Shown in pieces: positions 51,457 through 61,168 of a stretch of 64,000 bases of DNA (position 1 is its first letter; the number at the start of each line of letters is the position of its first letter). The stretch is from Blautia pseudococcoides (GTDB lineage Bacteria; Bacillota; Clostridia; Lachnospirales; Lachnospiraceae): positions 587,001 through 651,000 of the forward strand of contig NZ_CP015405.2 in NCBI RefSeq assembly GCF_001689125.2, written 5' to 3'. The notes beneath the pieces are model-generated. The model saw only the letters and a list, made by a program, of their open reading frames with translations. It was not told where the DNA came from and ran no database searches. Made by a program: the position numbers and the translations under genes.

Positions 51457-52347
51457 ATGGACTACAACACATTCAAACAGGAGATACTCGCCAGCCTGAA
51501 AAAAAAGGCAGGGGAAAAGATGGTCACGCTCCACAGAATCGAGAAAAATAACGGAAAGATTCTGGATGCTGTCACCATTATGGAGAGCGGCACACACATT
51601 GCGCCTACCATATATCTGGCAGATTTTTATGAATTTTTCAGCCATGGCATGTCTCTGGAGGAGGTGACACTCAAAATCCTGGCGCTTAACACGGAAAGGC
51701 AGGTGGAGGAAACAGAATTTCAGAATGCCGGATTTGAGGACTACAAAAGAGCCCGGAGCCATATCTGCTACAAACTGATCAACTTTGATATGAACAGGAA
51801 GCTTTTGAAAAATGTACCCTACATTCCATATCTGGACCTGGCAATTGTGTTTTACTACAGGCTTGAAGAAGAGGTTTTAAACGGGGCGAATTTTCTGGTT
51901 CATAACTGCAATCTGGAGTCCTGGGGGATTACACTGCAGGACATATATGAGGATGCACATAAAAATACAAGCCGCAGACTGCCTTTTACGCTTCAGGGAA
52001 TGGAAGCGCTGATCCGGGAGATGACAGGGGAAGAAGAACTTCTATCCTTTGGCTTTCAAAAAAGAGAGCAGATGTATATCCTTACCAATGAAGAAAAATA
52101 TTTTGGCGCTGCAGCTCTGCTTTATCCTCATGTTCTTTCTCACATCAGCAGGCTTCTGCACTGCAATTTCTATGTTCTGCCAAGCAGCATTCACGAATGT
52201 ATTCTTGTGCCCGATTCCGGGCAGTTTTCCAAAAAAGAATTGGAGACAATGGTCAGAGAGGTCAATGAGACCCAGGTGGAGGACGAGGAAGTCCTCTCCC
52301 AAAATGTTTATTATTATGACAGTAAAAAGGGAGCATTAATCCTGTAA
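51457..52347 (+). CDS. DUF5688 family protein
   Basis: Protein of 296 residues of a family common in gut Lachnospiraceae with no known function; I recognise it by the overall pattern, such as VPYIPYLDLAIVFYY in the middle and the C-terminal SSIHECILVPDSG. It has no signal peptide or membrane segment. Family members often occur in several copies per genome. The gene has its own promoter and structured leader. The ribosome site is AGAGAGG. Confidence 0.7.
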   Translation: MDYNTFKQEILASLKKKAGEKMVTLHRIEKNNGKILDAVTIMESGTHIAPTIYLADFYEFFSHGMSLEEVTLKILALNTERQVEETEFQNAGFEDYKRARSHICYKLINFDMNRKLLKNVPYIPYLDLAIVFYYRLEEEVLNGANFLVHNCNLESWGITLQDIYEDAHKNTSRRLPFTLQGMEALIREMTGEEELLSFGFQKREQMYILTNEEKYFGAAALLYPHVLSHISRLLHCNFYVLPSSIHECILVPDSGQFSKKELETMVREVNETQVEDEEVLSQNVYYYDSKKGALIL

Positions 52348-52359
52348 AAGTGGGGGATA

Positions 52360-52388
52360 ACCGCCGAAAACTGCAGGTTTTCGGCGGT
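52360..52388 (+). terminator. Hairpin after the DUF5688 gene
   Basis: ACCGCCGAAAAC (52360-52371) pairs perfectly with GTTTTCGGCGGT (52377-52388). It lacks a T tract afterwards. Confidence 0.65.
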
Positions 52389-52413
52389 GTATGCCCAAAT
52401 TTCTGTGTAAGGC

Positions 52414-52442
52414 TTTACAATTTCATAAATATGTGGTAATAT
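52414..52442 (+). promoter_or_regulatory. Promoter of the tRNA-Arg gene
   Basis: TTTACA (52414-52419), 17 bases, TAATAT (52437-52442), 30 bases before the tRNA. Confidence 0.55.
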
Positions 52443-52472
52443 ACTAGGGATGTCATTTCTAGGAAGACATGT

Positions 52473-52545
52473 GCACTCGTAGCTCAGGGGATAGAGCAGT
52501 GGTTTCCGGTACCACGTGTCGGGGGTTCGAATCCCTCCGGGTGTG
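52473..52545 (+). tRNA. tRNA-Arg (anticodon CCG)
   Basis: A 73-base cloverleaf. The acceptor stem GCACTCG pairs with CGGGTGT (two G-U pairs), with discriminator G. The D arm is GCTC/GAGC, the anticodon stem GTGGT/ACCAC with loop TTCCGGT, so the anticodon is CCG reading Arg codon CGG. The T arm is GGGGG/CCCTC-type with loop TTCGAAT. CCA is not encoded. It has its own promoter and no integrated element at its 3' end. Confidence 0.93.
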
Positions 52546-52612
52546 TTTGGTGCTTTGGGGAAAAGCATTGGAATAAGGGAATGAAGGGTAACAGTCTTGA
52601 AGGAGGACAAGG

Positions 52613-53527
52613 ATGTTAGACAATTTCAGAGAATGGCTTTCAGACAATCTGAGGTATATTCTTCTGGGTCTGGCTATTTTGGTCGTTCTGGTGGTTCTGT
52701 TTTTCGGTATTAGGGCCCTGACGGGCGGTTCTTCAGAGAAAGAGAAGAAGCCGGATGCACAGACAGAGCAGCAGAAAGGGTCTGACGATACCAAGAAATC
52801 GAAAGATTCTGATGCAAAAGCACAGGACGAAAAAAAAGAGGATGAAAACTCTTTGGAGAAAAATGCATACCCTGAAGTAAATTCTTTGATTGATGCATTT
52901 TATACAGCCTGGGGTGAGAAGAATGTTGACCGTATGAAAGAACTTGCGGACAGTTTTGATGCCACAGACGAAGCAAAAGTATTAAATGCAGCTTATATTG
53001 AAAGTTACAGTAATATCAATGTATATACAAAAAAAGGACTTGCAGAGGACAGCTATGTAGTATTTGTTTCCTATGATTTGAAGTTTACGGATGTAGCCAC
53101 ACCGGCGCCGGGACTTGCACAGCTCTATGTGATCAAAAAGGATGACAAATATATTATCCATAATGACAAGAATGATACGGAAGTCAATGAATATATTGAC
53201 AAGACCAATCAGGATGAGGATGTGAAAAAGCTGATCAGTGAGGTGGAGACCAATCTGAATAAAGCTATGGAATCAGATGCAGATTTGAAAGCATTTGAGG
53301 AGCAGCTGGGACAGGAAACCAGTTTGGCTTCCATGGCGGATAATGGTACTGAATTGACGACACAGGATGTCTGCAATATGCGTGCTGAAGCAGGGACAGA
53401 CGGAGAGATACTCCAGGAACTGCAGGCAGGAGCAAAAGTAACAAAGATTGATAATGCAGAAGACAATTGGATCAAAGTGGAGTATAACGGACAGACCGGA
53501 TATATTTACGGAGATTTATTACAGTAA
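52613..53527 (+). CDS. Membrane-anchored SH3-domain protein
   Basis: Protein of 304 residues. One N-terminal membrane segment (about residues 15-35) is followed by a long Lys/Asp/Glu linker (40-85), a NTF2-like middle region, and a C-terminal bacterial SH3 domain (about 245-304) reading VCNMRAEAGTDGEILQELQAG and ending GQTGYIYGDLL. The topology puts the SH3 domain outside, where such domains bind cell-wall peptides. It likely serves wall sensing or anchoring; the exact role is unknown. The ribosome site is AAGGAGGACAAGG. Confidence 0.8.
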   Translation: MLDNFREWLSDNLRYILLGLAILVVLVVLFFGIRALTGGSSEKEKKPDAQTEQQKGSDDTKKSKDSDAKAQDEKKEDENSLEKNAYPEVNSLIDAFYTAWGEKNVDRMKELADSFDATDEAKVLNAAYIESYSNINVYTKKGLAEDSYVVFVSYDLKFTDVATPAPGLAQLYVIKKDDKYIIHNDKNDTEVNEYIDKTNQDEDVKKLISEVETNLNKAMESDADLKAFEEQLGQETSLASMADNGTELTTQDVCNMRAEAGTDGEILQELQAGAKVTKIDNAEDNWIKVEYNGQTGYIYGDLLQ

Positions 53528-53570
53528 ATAATAGAAAGCCCCCTTTTGAAAATTCCTATTCACATGAATT

Positions 53571-53613
53571 AAAACTGCTGTACAGTGAAATGAATCGCTG
53601 TACAGCAGTTTTT
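53571..53613. terminator. Bidirectional terminator
   Basis: AAAACTGCTGTACAG (53571-53585) pairs with CTGTACAGCAG (53598-53608) and the TTTTT that follows. It lies between the convergent SH3 and deacetylase genes. Confidence 0.88.
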
Positions 53614-53619
53614 GTATTT

Positions 53620-55248
53620 CTATCTTATAGCGCCGTATGCAATGCCGCCGTCAAGCGTGATTCCTTTGGCTGCTGCCAGTTCGCTGACAGTGACCATCTG
53701 GAAACCTTTGGCCTTTAGCGCTGGTACAATCATATCTACTGCGTCGGCAGTTGGACCGTGAATATCATGCATGAGAATCACATCCCCGTCCTGAGCTGCC
53801 ATCACTGCGTCGTACGTGCTCTGTGCGTCTCTGGTCTTCCAGTCCAGCGTATCCACAGACCACAGAACCATGGGAAGACCCACATTTGCTTTGGTAGTGG
53901 AATTGTAAGCACCGTAGGGAGGACGCACCAGGGTGGCACCATGGCCAACGATGTCTGCTATATTGCTGTTAGTAGAATTCACCTCATCCTGTACACCTGA
54001 GGCGTCCAGGGAAGACAGACTTACGTGGTCATATGTGTGGTTGGCCAGTTCACAACCCATACGGTCCATCTTTTTGACTGCGTCAGGATAATTCGGAACA
54101 TTTTTTCCCAGCATGAAGAACGTTGCTTTTGCCCCATTGGCCTGCAGGGTATCTAAAATCCGTTCCGTGTATTGTCCGGGACCGTCATCAAAAGTCAGGG
54201 CAACCATAGGGCCGGAGCCGGCAGCGGCAGTTTTTGCCGCTGCTTTGCTGTCCCAGACACCATTGTCCTTCAGGAAATAGGCTTTGCCGTCAACCGTGAT
54301 CCATCCGGTAGCCATACTGCCGTCTTTGTTCAGATAGTACCAGTCTTTTCCTATCTGCAGCCAGCCCGTCTTTGCAGTACCGTCACTCTTCAGGTAATAC
54401 CATTTTCCGTTGTCTTTCACCCAGCCTTTTCCTGCCAGTGTACCATCTTCGTTCAGATAGTATCTCTTGTCATCCACTGTCACCCAGCCGGTCTGAGGTT
54501 TGCCGTCCTCTCCCAGGTAATACTTCTTGCCGTCTTTTTCTTCCCAGGCGTTTGTGACCATCTTTCCGTCACTGTCCAGGAAGAAGCTGGTACCGTCAGA
54601 GGTGATCCATCCGATCATCATGGCGCCGTCCTCGTCACGGAAGTAATACCAGGCATCTTCGATTTCCTTCCAGCCGGTGCTGAGGGTTCCGCTGCTGTCA
54701 AGATAATAACGGTTGCCGTCACGTTCTGCCCATCCGGAGGCCATGGAACCGTCCTCCTGCAGATAATAGCTCTTGCCGTCCACGTCTATCCATCCGGTAG
54801 ACATGGTTCCGTCATCCTTCAGATAATACCACTTTTCGTCATTTTTGACCCAGCCGGTCTTAGGAACTCCGTTTTCATCCAGAAAATACCAGGACTCTCC
54901 CTCAGTCTGTACCCATCCAGACGCAGGAGTGCCGTTTTCTTTCAGGTAATACCGCTTACCCTTATCGGTGACCCATCCGGTTTTTACATACCCTTCATCA
55001 TCGAAATAATAACGGGTACCGTCAACCTCACGCCAGGTGCTCTTTATGACAACACCGTCGTGATAGACGAATTTCCTGCCGGAGTCATTATAGATCCAGT
55101 GGTCTTCCTTCAGGGCTTCCTTCTTGTTACTGTAGGTGTCCATGCTGGTCTTTACCGCAGTAAAAATATACTTGGGTACAAAAATCAGCACGGCTCCCAA
55201 AATGCAGGTTAGCAGAAGGATGCCCGCGGTTTTCTTTTTGTTTTTCAT
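53620..55248 (-). CDS. Cell-wall-binding-repeat polysaccharide deacetylase
   Basis: Exported protein of 542 residues. A signal anchor covers about residues 7-27. Then come about 13 copies of a 20-residue choline-binding-type repeat (about 60-335), each with a YYL or YYF core and a closing GW. The NodB deacetylase domain runs from residue 348 with TFDDGP, HTYDH, RPPYGAYN, VDTLDW and LMHDIH, so catalytic and zinc-binding residues are all there. It would deacetylate peptidoglycan or another wall glycan while bound to the surface. ATG 55248 follows AAGGGG. Repeats this similar may change number by recombination. Confidence 0.93.
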   Translation of the reverse strand: MKNKKKTAGILLLTCILGAVLIFVPKYIFTAVKTSMDTYSNKKEALKEDHWIYNDSGRKFVYHDGVVIKSTWREVDGTRYYFDDEGYVKTGWVTDKGKRYYLKENGTPASGWVQTEGESWYFLDENGVPKTGWVKNDEKWYYLKDDGTMSTGWIDVDGKSYYLQEDGSMASGWAERDGNRYYLDSSGTLSTGWKEIEDAWYYFRDEDGAMMIGWITSDGTSFFLDSDGKMVTNAWEEKDGKKYYLGEDGKPQTGWVTVDDKRYYLNEDGTLAGKGWVKDNGKWYYLKSDGTAKTGWLQIGKDWYYLNKDGSMATGWITVDGKAYFLKDNGVWDSKAAAKTAAAGSGPMVALTFDDGPGQYTERILDTLQANGAKATFFMLGKNVPNYPDAVKKMDRMGCELANHTYDHVSLSSLDASGVQDEVNSTNSNIADIVGHGATLVRPPYGAYNSTTKANVGLPMVLWSVDTLDWKTRDAQSTYDAVMAAQDGDVILMHDIHGPTADAVDMIVPALKAKGFQMVTVSELAAAKGITLDGGIAYGAIR

Positions 55249-55476
55249 TACATTAACCCCTTTGTATTTGATATGTCCGGCTGTCATGAAACCGGGCACA
55301 TTCATAAGTACACGTTCTCATTATACTATCGCAGTGGAAGGGTTGGCAAGGCGCAAACCGAAAAAATGTCGAAATAACTGCTTAAGATATCTTAAAGGCA
55401 GGTAAAGCGGGCGCTTTACTTGCGGACAGAACTTGTGATATACTCTTTATCATAAATATATAAAGGAACTAAAAAT

Positions 55477-56214
55477 ATGCGTCTGAATAAATATATGAGT
55501 GATGCCGGCATCTGTTCCAGGCGGGAAGCAGACCGTCTGGTACAGGAGGGAAAAATCCTGGTGGACGGGAAAACTGCTGTTCTCGGGATGCAGATTGAAG
55601 AGGGGCAGGAAATTCTGGTGAATGGAAAAGCGGTTCAACGTGAAGAAAAAAAAGTGCTGCTGCTCTTTCACAAGCCAAGGGGCATCGAGTGTACAGCCGA
55701 TCCAAGAATAAAAAATAACGTGATCTCTTATATAGATTACCCAATTCGGATATATTATATAGGCAGGCTGGATAAAGATTCTGAAGGCTTACTGCTTCTG
55801 ACAAACCAGGGTGAATTGGTGAATAAAATGATGCGGGCCGGAAACTGCCATGAGAAAGAGTATCTGGTGACTGTGGATAAACCTGTGACAGAAGATTTTA
55901 TTAAAAAAATGTCAAACGGTGTTCCTGTTTTAGGAACTGTGACGAGAAAATGCCGGGTAGAAAAGACAGGTGAGAAAACGTTCCGCATTATACTGACGCA
56001 GGGGCTGAACCGCCAGATCCGGCGAATGTGTGAATATCTGGGATACAGAGTAAAACGGCTGAAACGGATCCGCGTCATGAATCTGGAGCTGGGAGACCTG
56101 CCGGTTGGACAGTACCGGGAGGCTGAGGAAAAGGAACTGGAGAATTTGAAAAGTCTCATTCAGGATTCTTCGGAGACAACTGTCATAAGGAAAAAGGAAC
56201 GGAGGAAAAGGTAA
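55477..56214 (+). CDS. rluF: 23S rRNA pseudouridine synthase, RluF/RluB type
   Basis: Isomerises uridine in 23S rRNA. The protein has 245 residues: an N-terminal S4 RNA-binding domain (1-60) and a catalytic RsuA-family domain with GRLDKDSEGLLLLTN, where the aspartate is catalytic. The closing GLNRQIRRMCEYLGYRVK is typical for RluF-like proteins. The C-terminal tail is very basic. It lies just before ligA with one base between. The exact uridine (2604 or 2605) is inferred from similarity only. A likely promoter is TTTACT-n18-TATACT just upstream. Confidence 0.88.
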   Translation: MRLNKYMSDAGICSRREADRLVQEGKILVDGKTAVLGMQIEEGQEILVNGKAVQREEKKVLLLFHKPRGIECTADPRIKNNVISYIDYPIRIYYIGRLDKDSEGLLLLTNQGELVNKMMRAGNCHEKEYLVTVDKPVTEDFIKKMSNGVPVLGTVTRKCRVEKTGEKTFRIILTQGLNRQIRRMCEYLGYRVKRLKRIRVMNLELGDLPVGQYREAEEKELENLKSLIQDSSETTVIRKKERRKR

Positions 56215-56215
56215 C

Positions 56216-58171
56216 ATGGATAAGACAGCGAGGATGAAAGAGCTGATTCCTCTTTTGAATGAAGCGGCAAAGGCGTATTATCAGGAAGACAGAGAGATCA
56301 TGAGCAATTTTGAATACGATAAACGCTATGATGAACTGGTGGAACTGGAGCGGGAGACAGGGATAACCCTCACCGGAAGTCCAACGGTATCAGTGGGATA
56401 CGAGGCTATGGATGAACTGCAGAAGGAATCGCATGAAAGCCCCATGCTCTCTTTGGACAAGACAAAGGACGTGGAATCCCTGCGGGAGTTTATCGGAGCG
56501 CAGAAGGTGCTGCTGTCCTGGAAACTGGACGGGCTGACCATTGTACTCACTTATCGGGACGGCAGGCTTTCCAATGCGGTTACCAGGGGAAATGGTGTAG
56601 TGGGAGAAGTGATCACCAACAATGCCAAAGTGTTTAAAAATATTCCTCTGCAGATTGCCCACAAAGGCGAGCTGATCCTGCGCGGAGAAGCCATTATCAC
56701 TTATTCTGATTTTGAAAAGATCAACGAACAGATTGAGGATGTGGATGCCCGGTACAAAAATCCGAGAAACCTATGCAGCGGATCTGTGCGTCAGTTGAAC
56801 AATGAGATCACAGCGAAGAGAAATGTACAGTTTTACGCATTTTCACTGGTCCGTGCAGAAGGTGTGGATTTTGAAAATTCTACCCGGAAGCAGTTTGAAT
56901 GGCTGGCCGCGCAGGGATTTGATGTAGTGGAGTACAGGATGGTGACCGCAGATACCCTGGATGATGCTATCGCATATTTTTCTGATAAAATTGTCCGCAA
57001 TGATTTTCCGTCGGACGGTCTGGTGGCTCTTTATGATGATATTGCTTACGGCGATTCTCTGGGCAGCACTGCAAAATTTCCGAGAAATGCCTTTGCATTT
57101 AAGTGGAAGGATGAAATCCGGGAGACTACCCTGAAAGAGATAGAGTGGAGTCCTTCAAGGACCGGCTTGATCAATCCGGTGGCAATCTTTGAGCCTGTGG
57201 AACTGGAAGGAACCACTGTGAGCAGGGCCAGTGTACACAATATCAGTATCCTGAAGGATTTGGAGCTGGGGATAGGGGACAAGATTCAGGTTTATAAGGC
57301 AAATATGATCATTCCCCAGATCGCAGAGAATCTGACAAGAAGCGGAGACCTTGAGATTCCTCACGTCTGTCCTGTGTGCGGGGAGGAAGCCAGAGTGCTG
57401 AAGACCAATGATGTGGAATCTCTGTACTGCATGAATGCGGAGTGTCAGGCAAAAAAAATAAAATCTTTTACCCTGTTTGTCAGCAGGGATGCCATGAATA
57501 TTGACGGGCTTTCCGAGGCTACGCTGGAAAAATTTATCCTAAAAGGATTTATAAAAGATCTTGGAGATATATTTGAAATTGAAAAATATAAAGATGAGAT
57601 TGTTTCCATGGAGGGGTTTGGCCAGAAGTCATATGACAATCTGATCGCCAGTATTGAAAAAGCTTCCCACACCACACTTCCGAGATTGATATACAGCCTG
57701 GGAATCTCCAATGTAGGCATTGCCAATGCGAAAGTTATCTGTAAGGAGTTTCAGTATGACCTGGATAAGATCACACATGCAACACCGGAGGAAATCAGCA
57801 GCATTGAGGGCATCGGCCCGGTCATTGCAGGAACATTTACGGAATATTTTGCAGATGAGGAGAATATAGCAAAGCTGGAGCACTTGCTGTCCCATCTGAC
57901 CTTTGAGGAGATGAAAACAGAGAGCGCACAAAGCCTGGAAGGAAAACAATTTGTTATCACAGGAAGTGTGGAACATTTTGAAAACAGGGCACAGCTCAAA
58001 GAATATATTGAAGAGAGGGGCGGTAAAGTTACGGGAAGCGTGACCTCAAAGACAGATTATCTGATCAACAATGATACCACATCCTCCTCCTCAAAGAATA
58101 AGAAGGCTAAGGATTTGGGAATCCCCATTCTGTCAGAGGATGATTTCCTGAAGCTCGCAGGGGAAGAGTGA
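56216..58171 (+). CDS. ligA: NAD-dependent DNA ligase LigA
   Basis: Seals nicks in DNA during replication and repair using NAD. It has 651 residues: an NAD-binding Ia domain at the N-terminus, the adenylation domain with the active lysine Lys103 in SWKLDG, an OB fold, a four-cysteine zinc finger starting CPVCGEEA, a helix-hairpin-helix domain and a C-terminal BRCT domain beginning about residue 570. The start overlaps nothing but lies one base after the rluF stop, so the two are one operon. It differs from the common SPMLSLDN motif by having SPMLSLDKTKD. A second ligA elsewhere is possible. Confidence 0.93.
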   Translation: MDKTARMKELIPLLNEAAKAYYQEDREIMSNFEYDKRYDELVELERETGITLTGSPTVSVGYEAMDELQKESHESPMLSLDKTKDVESLREFIGAQKVLLSWKLDGLTIVLTYRDGRLSNAVTRGNGVVGEVITNNAKVFKNIPLQIAHKGELILRGEAIITYSDFEKINEQIEDVDARYKNPRNLCSGSVRQLNNEITAKRNVQFYAFSLVRAEGVDFENSTRKQFEWLAAQGFDVVEYRMVTADTLDDAIAYFSDKIVRNDFPSDGLVALYDDIAYGDSLGSTAKFPRNAFAFKWKDEIRETTLKEIEWSPSRTGLINPVAIFEPVELEGTTVSRASVHNISILKDLELGIGDKIQVYKANMIIPQIAENLTRSGDLEIPHVCPVCGEEARVLKTNDVESLYCMNAECQAKKIKSFTLFVSRDAMNIDGLSEATLEKFILKGFIKDLGDIFEIEKYKDEIVSMEGFGQKSYDNLIASIEKASHTTLPRLIYSLGISNVGIANAKVICKEFQYDLDKITHATPEEISSIEGIGPVIAGTFTEYFADEENIAKLEHLLSHLTFEEMKTESAQSLEGKQFVITGSVEHFENRAQLKEYIEERGGKVTGSVTSKTDYLINNDTTSSSSKNKKAKDLGIPILSEDDFLKLAGEE

Positions 58172-58188
58172 TAGAAAGAAGGTAGGAA

Positions 58189-59748
58189 ATGCAGTCTGAG
58201 GAGATGAAAAAGAAAGGGCTGAAAGGTGTTAAGACCATTATTTTTGGCAGAACCCTGATCGTGGTCTTTGCCTTTTTGATTCAGTTCGCACTGGTTATCG
58301 CCAGTTTTATCTGGCTGAGAGATTACAGTTTTTATGTTTATGCCGGATTTGTGGTTCTGGGTGTGCTTGTACTTCTGCATCTTTTCAACAGCAGGGGAAA
58401 CCCTGATTTTAAGCTGGTCTGGATGATTCCGGTGACAGTAGTTCCTGTATTTGGGGCTTTGCTCTATCTCTATATCAACAGCCAGCCGGGAACCAGGATG
58501 ATTTACCAGAGGCTTCAGCACCTGGGAAAATTCACAAAACAGTTTGTGACCCAGAAAGAAAAGGTGAAAAAGGATCTGGAGCGGAAGAACCCTCAAATGG
58601 GGCATTTGGCTTCCTATTTGATGGAGTACGGTACCTGTCCAGTCTATGAGCACACTCTTGTGACTTATTTTCCGCTGGGCGATGAGCAGTTCCCAGCCAT
58701 GCTGAGAGAATTGGAGAAGGCGGAAACTTTTATCTTCATGGAGTATTTTATCCTGGAAGAGGGATATATGTGGAACACTGTGCTGGAGATTTTGAAAAAG
58801 AAAGTCATAGAAGGTGTGGAAGTCAGAGTCATGTACGACGGCATGTGCGTGCTGGCGCTGCTGCCCTCATTTTATCCGAGAATACTGGAGAAAGAGGGGA
58901 TACAGTGTAAGATGTTTGCGCCGATCAAACCATTTTTCTCACCGCATTACAATAACAGGGATCACAGGAAGATCCTTGTGATCGACGGTAAAACAGCCTT
59001 TACCGGCGGGACTAATCTGGCGGATGAGTATATTAATAAGAAGGAACGTTTCGGCCACTGGAAGGACACGGCAGTCATGCTGAAGGGCGAGGCAGTGGAA
59101 CGCTTTACCTTCATGTTTCTGGAAATGTGGGGCGTGTCAGAGCGTAGGGACCTGGAGTATGAGCCATACCGGACCCCCGCCAATCTGCAGATACCCAATG
59201 ACGGATATGTCATCCCTTATGATGTGATGCCATACGGTTATGAGCGGACTGGAAAACAGGTATATCTGGATATATTGAATACGGCACAGAACTATGTACA
59301 TATCATGACACCGTACCTGATCCTGGATCATGAGATGATCCTGGCTCTGACCTATGCCGCAAAACGTGGTGTGGAAGTCTGCATCATCATGCCTCATATT
59401 CCGGATAAAAAAACTGCCTTTGCCCTTGCGAAGACCTACTACAATGAGCTTTTGGAGGCCGGTGTGGAAATCTATGAATACACGCCCGGATTTGTCCACG
59501 CCAAAGTTTTTACTTCGGATGACGAGAAGGCTGTTGTGGGTACTGTGAATATGGATTACAGAAGCTTTTATCATCATTTTGAGGATGGAGTTCTCTTCTA
59601 TCGAAACTCCCAGATTCCCTATGTGGAGCGGGACTTTCAGAATACGAAAAAGAAATGTGTGAAGATTTCAGTGGCAGACTATAAACGCCTGGGACTTTTC
59701 ACCAGGATCATGGGAAAAGTACTGCGTATTTTTGCACCCCTGATGTAA
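58189..59748 (+). CDS. cls: Cardiolipin synthase
   Basis: Membrane phospholipase D-type enzyme that joins two phosphatidylglycerols into cardiolipin. It has 519 residues with two N-terminal helices (about residues 20-40 and 45-65, then a third near 85). The first HKD motif is [18 protein letters not shown] and the second [18 protein letters not shown]. It follows ligA by 17 bases and precedes metA by 31, so may share their transcript. Confidence 0.92.
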   Translation: MQSEEMKKKGLKGVKTIIFGRTLIVVFAFLIQFALVIASFIWLRDYSFYVYAGFVVLGVLVLLHLFNSRGNPDFKLVWMIPVTVVPVFGALLYLYINSQPGTRMIYQRLQHLGKFTKQFVTQKEKVKKDLERKNPQMGHLASYLMEYGTCPVYEHTLVTYFPLGDEQFPAMLRELEKAETFIFMEYFILEEGYMWNTVLEILKKKVIEGVEVRVMYDGMCVLALLPSFYPRILEKEGIQCKMFAPIKPFFSPHYNNRDHRKILVIDGKTAFTGGTNLADEYINKKERFGHWKDTAVMLKGEAVERFTFMFLEMWGVSERRDLEYEPYRTPANLQIPNDGYVIPYDVMPYGYERTGKQVYLDILNTAQNYVHIMTPYLILDHEMILALTYAAKRGVEVCIIMPHIPDKKTAFALAKTYYNELLEAGVEIYEYTPGFVHAKVFTSDDEKAVVGTVNMDYRSFYHHFEDGVLFYRNSQIPYVERDFQNTKKKCVKISVADYKRLGLFTRIMGKVLRIFAPLM

Positions 59749-59779
59749 AGAAAAAATAATAAGGAAAGAAGGAAGAAAA

Positions 59780-60700
59780 ATGCCCATTAAAATACAAAGC
59801 GCCTTGCCGGTCAAGGAAATATTGGAAAAAGAGAATATATTCGTCATGGATGAGGGACGTGCAGTCCATCAGGATATCCGCCCTATCCGAATCCTGATTT
59901 TAAATCTGATGCCGCTCAAAGAGGAGACAGAACTGCAGCTTCTGCGTTCTTTGTCCAATACGCCTCTGCAGGTGGATGTGTCCTTTATGATGGTTGCAAC
60001 CCATGAATCAAAGAATACAGCCACCAGTCATCTGAATAAATTTTATGAGACCTTTGACCGGGTAAAGGCTCATAAGTTTGACGGAATGATCATTACAGGC
60101 GCACCGGTGGAACAGATGGAGTTCGAGGAAGTGGACTACTGGGAAGAGTTAAAAGAAATCATGGAGTGGACGAAAACCAATGTCACTTCCACGATCTATC
60201 TGTGCTGGGCTGCCCAGGCAGGACTTTATTATCATTATGGGCTGGAGAAGAAAAAGATGGACCACAAGGTGTTCGGTCTTTTCAGCCATAAAGTGAAAAA
60301 CCGTAAGGTGCCGCTTGTGCGAGGATTTGATGATGAATTTTTAGCTCCCCATTCCCGTCATACAGAAGTAACGGCGGAGGATATCCACGCCTGTGAGGCA
60401 CTGACTGTGCTGGCTGAATCGGAGGAAGCCGGGGTATTCCTCTGCATGGCAATGGATGGGCGCCAGATCTTTGTTATGGGGCATCCGGAATATGACCGGG
60501 TAACTTTGGATGGGGAATATAAGAGGGATAAAGGGAAAGGGATGGATATAAAGCTTCCGAAGAATTATTATCCTGAGAATGATCCGGATAATAAGCCTCT
60601 TTTGCTGTGGAGAGCACATGCGAATAATTTGTATACGAATTGGTTGAATTATTATGTGTATCAGATCACGCCTTATGATTTGGAGGGAACGCCGTTCTAA
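59780..60700 (+). CDS. metAA: Homoserine O-acetyltransferase, MetA type
   Basis: Activates homoserine for methionine synthesis. It has 306 residues. The nucleophile is Cys142 in YLCWAAQAG, the catalytic His and Glu lie in GHPEYD. Position 111 is Glu (ITGAPVE); in characterised MetA enzymes Glu111 gives acetyl-CoA use and Gly111 succinyl-CoA, so I infer an acetyltransferase despite family names that say succinyl. No SAM riboswitch or other met gene lies beside it. It is the last clear core gene before the AT-rich region. Confidence 0.93.
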   Translation: MPIKIQSALPVKEILEKENIFVMDEGRAVHQDIRPIRILILNLMPLKEETELQLLRSLSNTPLQVDVSFMMVATHESKNTATSHLNKFYETFDRVKAHKFDGMIITGAPVEQMEFEEVDYWEELKEIMEWTKTNVTSTIYLCWAAQAGLYYHYGLEKKKMDHKVFGLFSHKVKNRKVPLVRGFDDEFLAPHSRHTEVTAEDIHACEALTVLAESEEAGVFLCMAMDGRQIFVMGHPEYDRVTLDGEYKRDKGKGMDIKLPKNYYPENDPDNKPLLLWRAHANNLYTNWLNYYVYQITPYDLEGTPF

Positions 60701-60774
60701 GGCGCATTTTAAACGGTCTGTGGCCTTTGACGTGATTTAAGTTAATGGCATAAAGTGGCATATTTTAGCCTCAT

Positions 60775-60816
60775 TTGGTGCCAAATTGGTGTCAAACTTC
60801 AATTTGATTGGTGTCA
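60775..60816 (+). repeat. Phased TTGGTGYCA repeats at the edge of the accessory region
   Basis: TTGGTGCCA (60775-60783), TTGGTGTCA (60786-60794) and TTGGTGTCA (60808-60816) begin 11 and 22 bases apart, that is on one face of the helix. They lie where base composition drops after metA, as recombinase arm sites or repressor sites would. No integrase gene is seen here. Confidence 0.45.
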
Positions 60817-60871
60817 GAAAATGAAGAAGAGGAAAGGCACGATATATAAAAATTAAATATTGGATATGTGA

Positions 60872-60910
60872 ATAAGCTCATAACCAGTTGTGGTTGTGGG
60901 CTTATTTTAA
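60872..60910 (+). terminator. Orphan terminator
   Basis: AATAAGC with CA and AACC (60872-60885) pairs with GGTT, TG and GCTTATT (60892-60907), followed by TTA. No gene directly upstream uses it, so it may be what is left of a lost element gene. Confidence 0.55.
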
Positions 60911-61005
60911 TGTCTTAATATGTCAGATGAAGGGGGCAGAAGCAAAAGGAAAAACTCATACGAATATCTAAGGATTAGAATATTTAAAAGAGGAGAGAGT
61001 TATAT

Positions 61006-61159
61006 ATGCCAAAGAAGAATAAAAGCGCAGCAAGAAAAAAAATTTAAAGAATATGTAACCATTGCCGACAAAGGAGTTTTAGATACAAGAAAATCAGGTG
61101 TTGAGTTGATCGCTGATGATGAGGTATTTGTGTTAGTAAAAGATACCTATAATTATTGA
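61006..61159 (+). pseudogene. Small frameshifted gene
   Basis: ATG 61006 has a good site, AGAGGAGAG, and reads MPKKNKSAARKK, but eight A residues (61035-61042) put it out of frame and it stops at once. With seven A it would run on as FKEYVTIADKGVLDTRKSG to 61159, the frame that is open and looks coding. A single-base insertion, a sequencing error, or slippage on the A run are all possible. The product is unknown. An alternative, unbroken frame would start at 60920 without a site. Confidence 0.4.
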
Positions 61160-61168
61160 GTTTAAATC

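Noticed and set aside
59749..59779. SAM riboswitch in front of metA
   Set aside because: Only 31 bases separate cls and metA, too short for any SAM aptamer.
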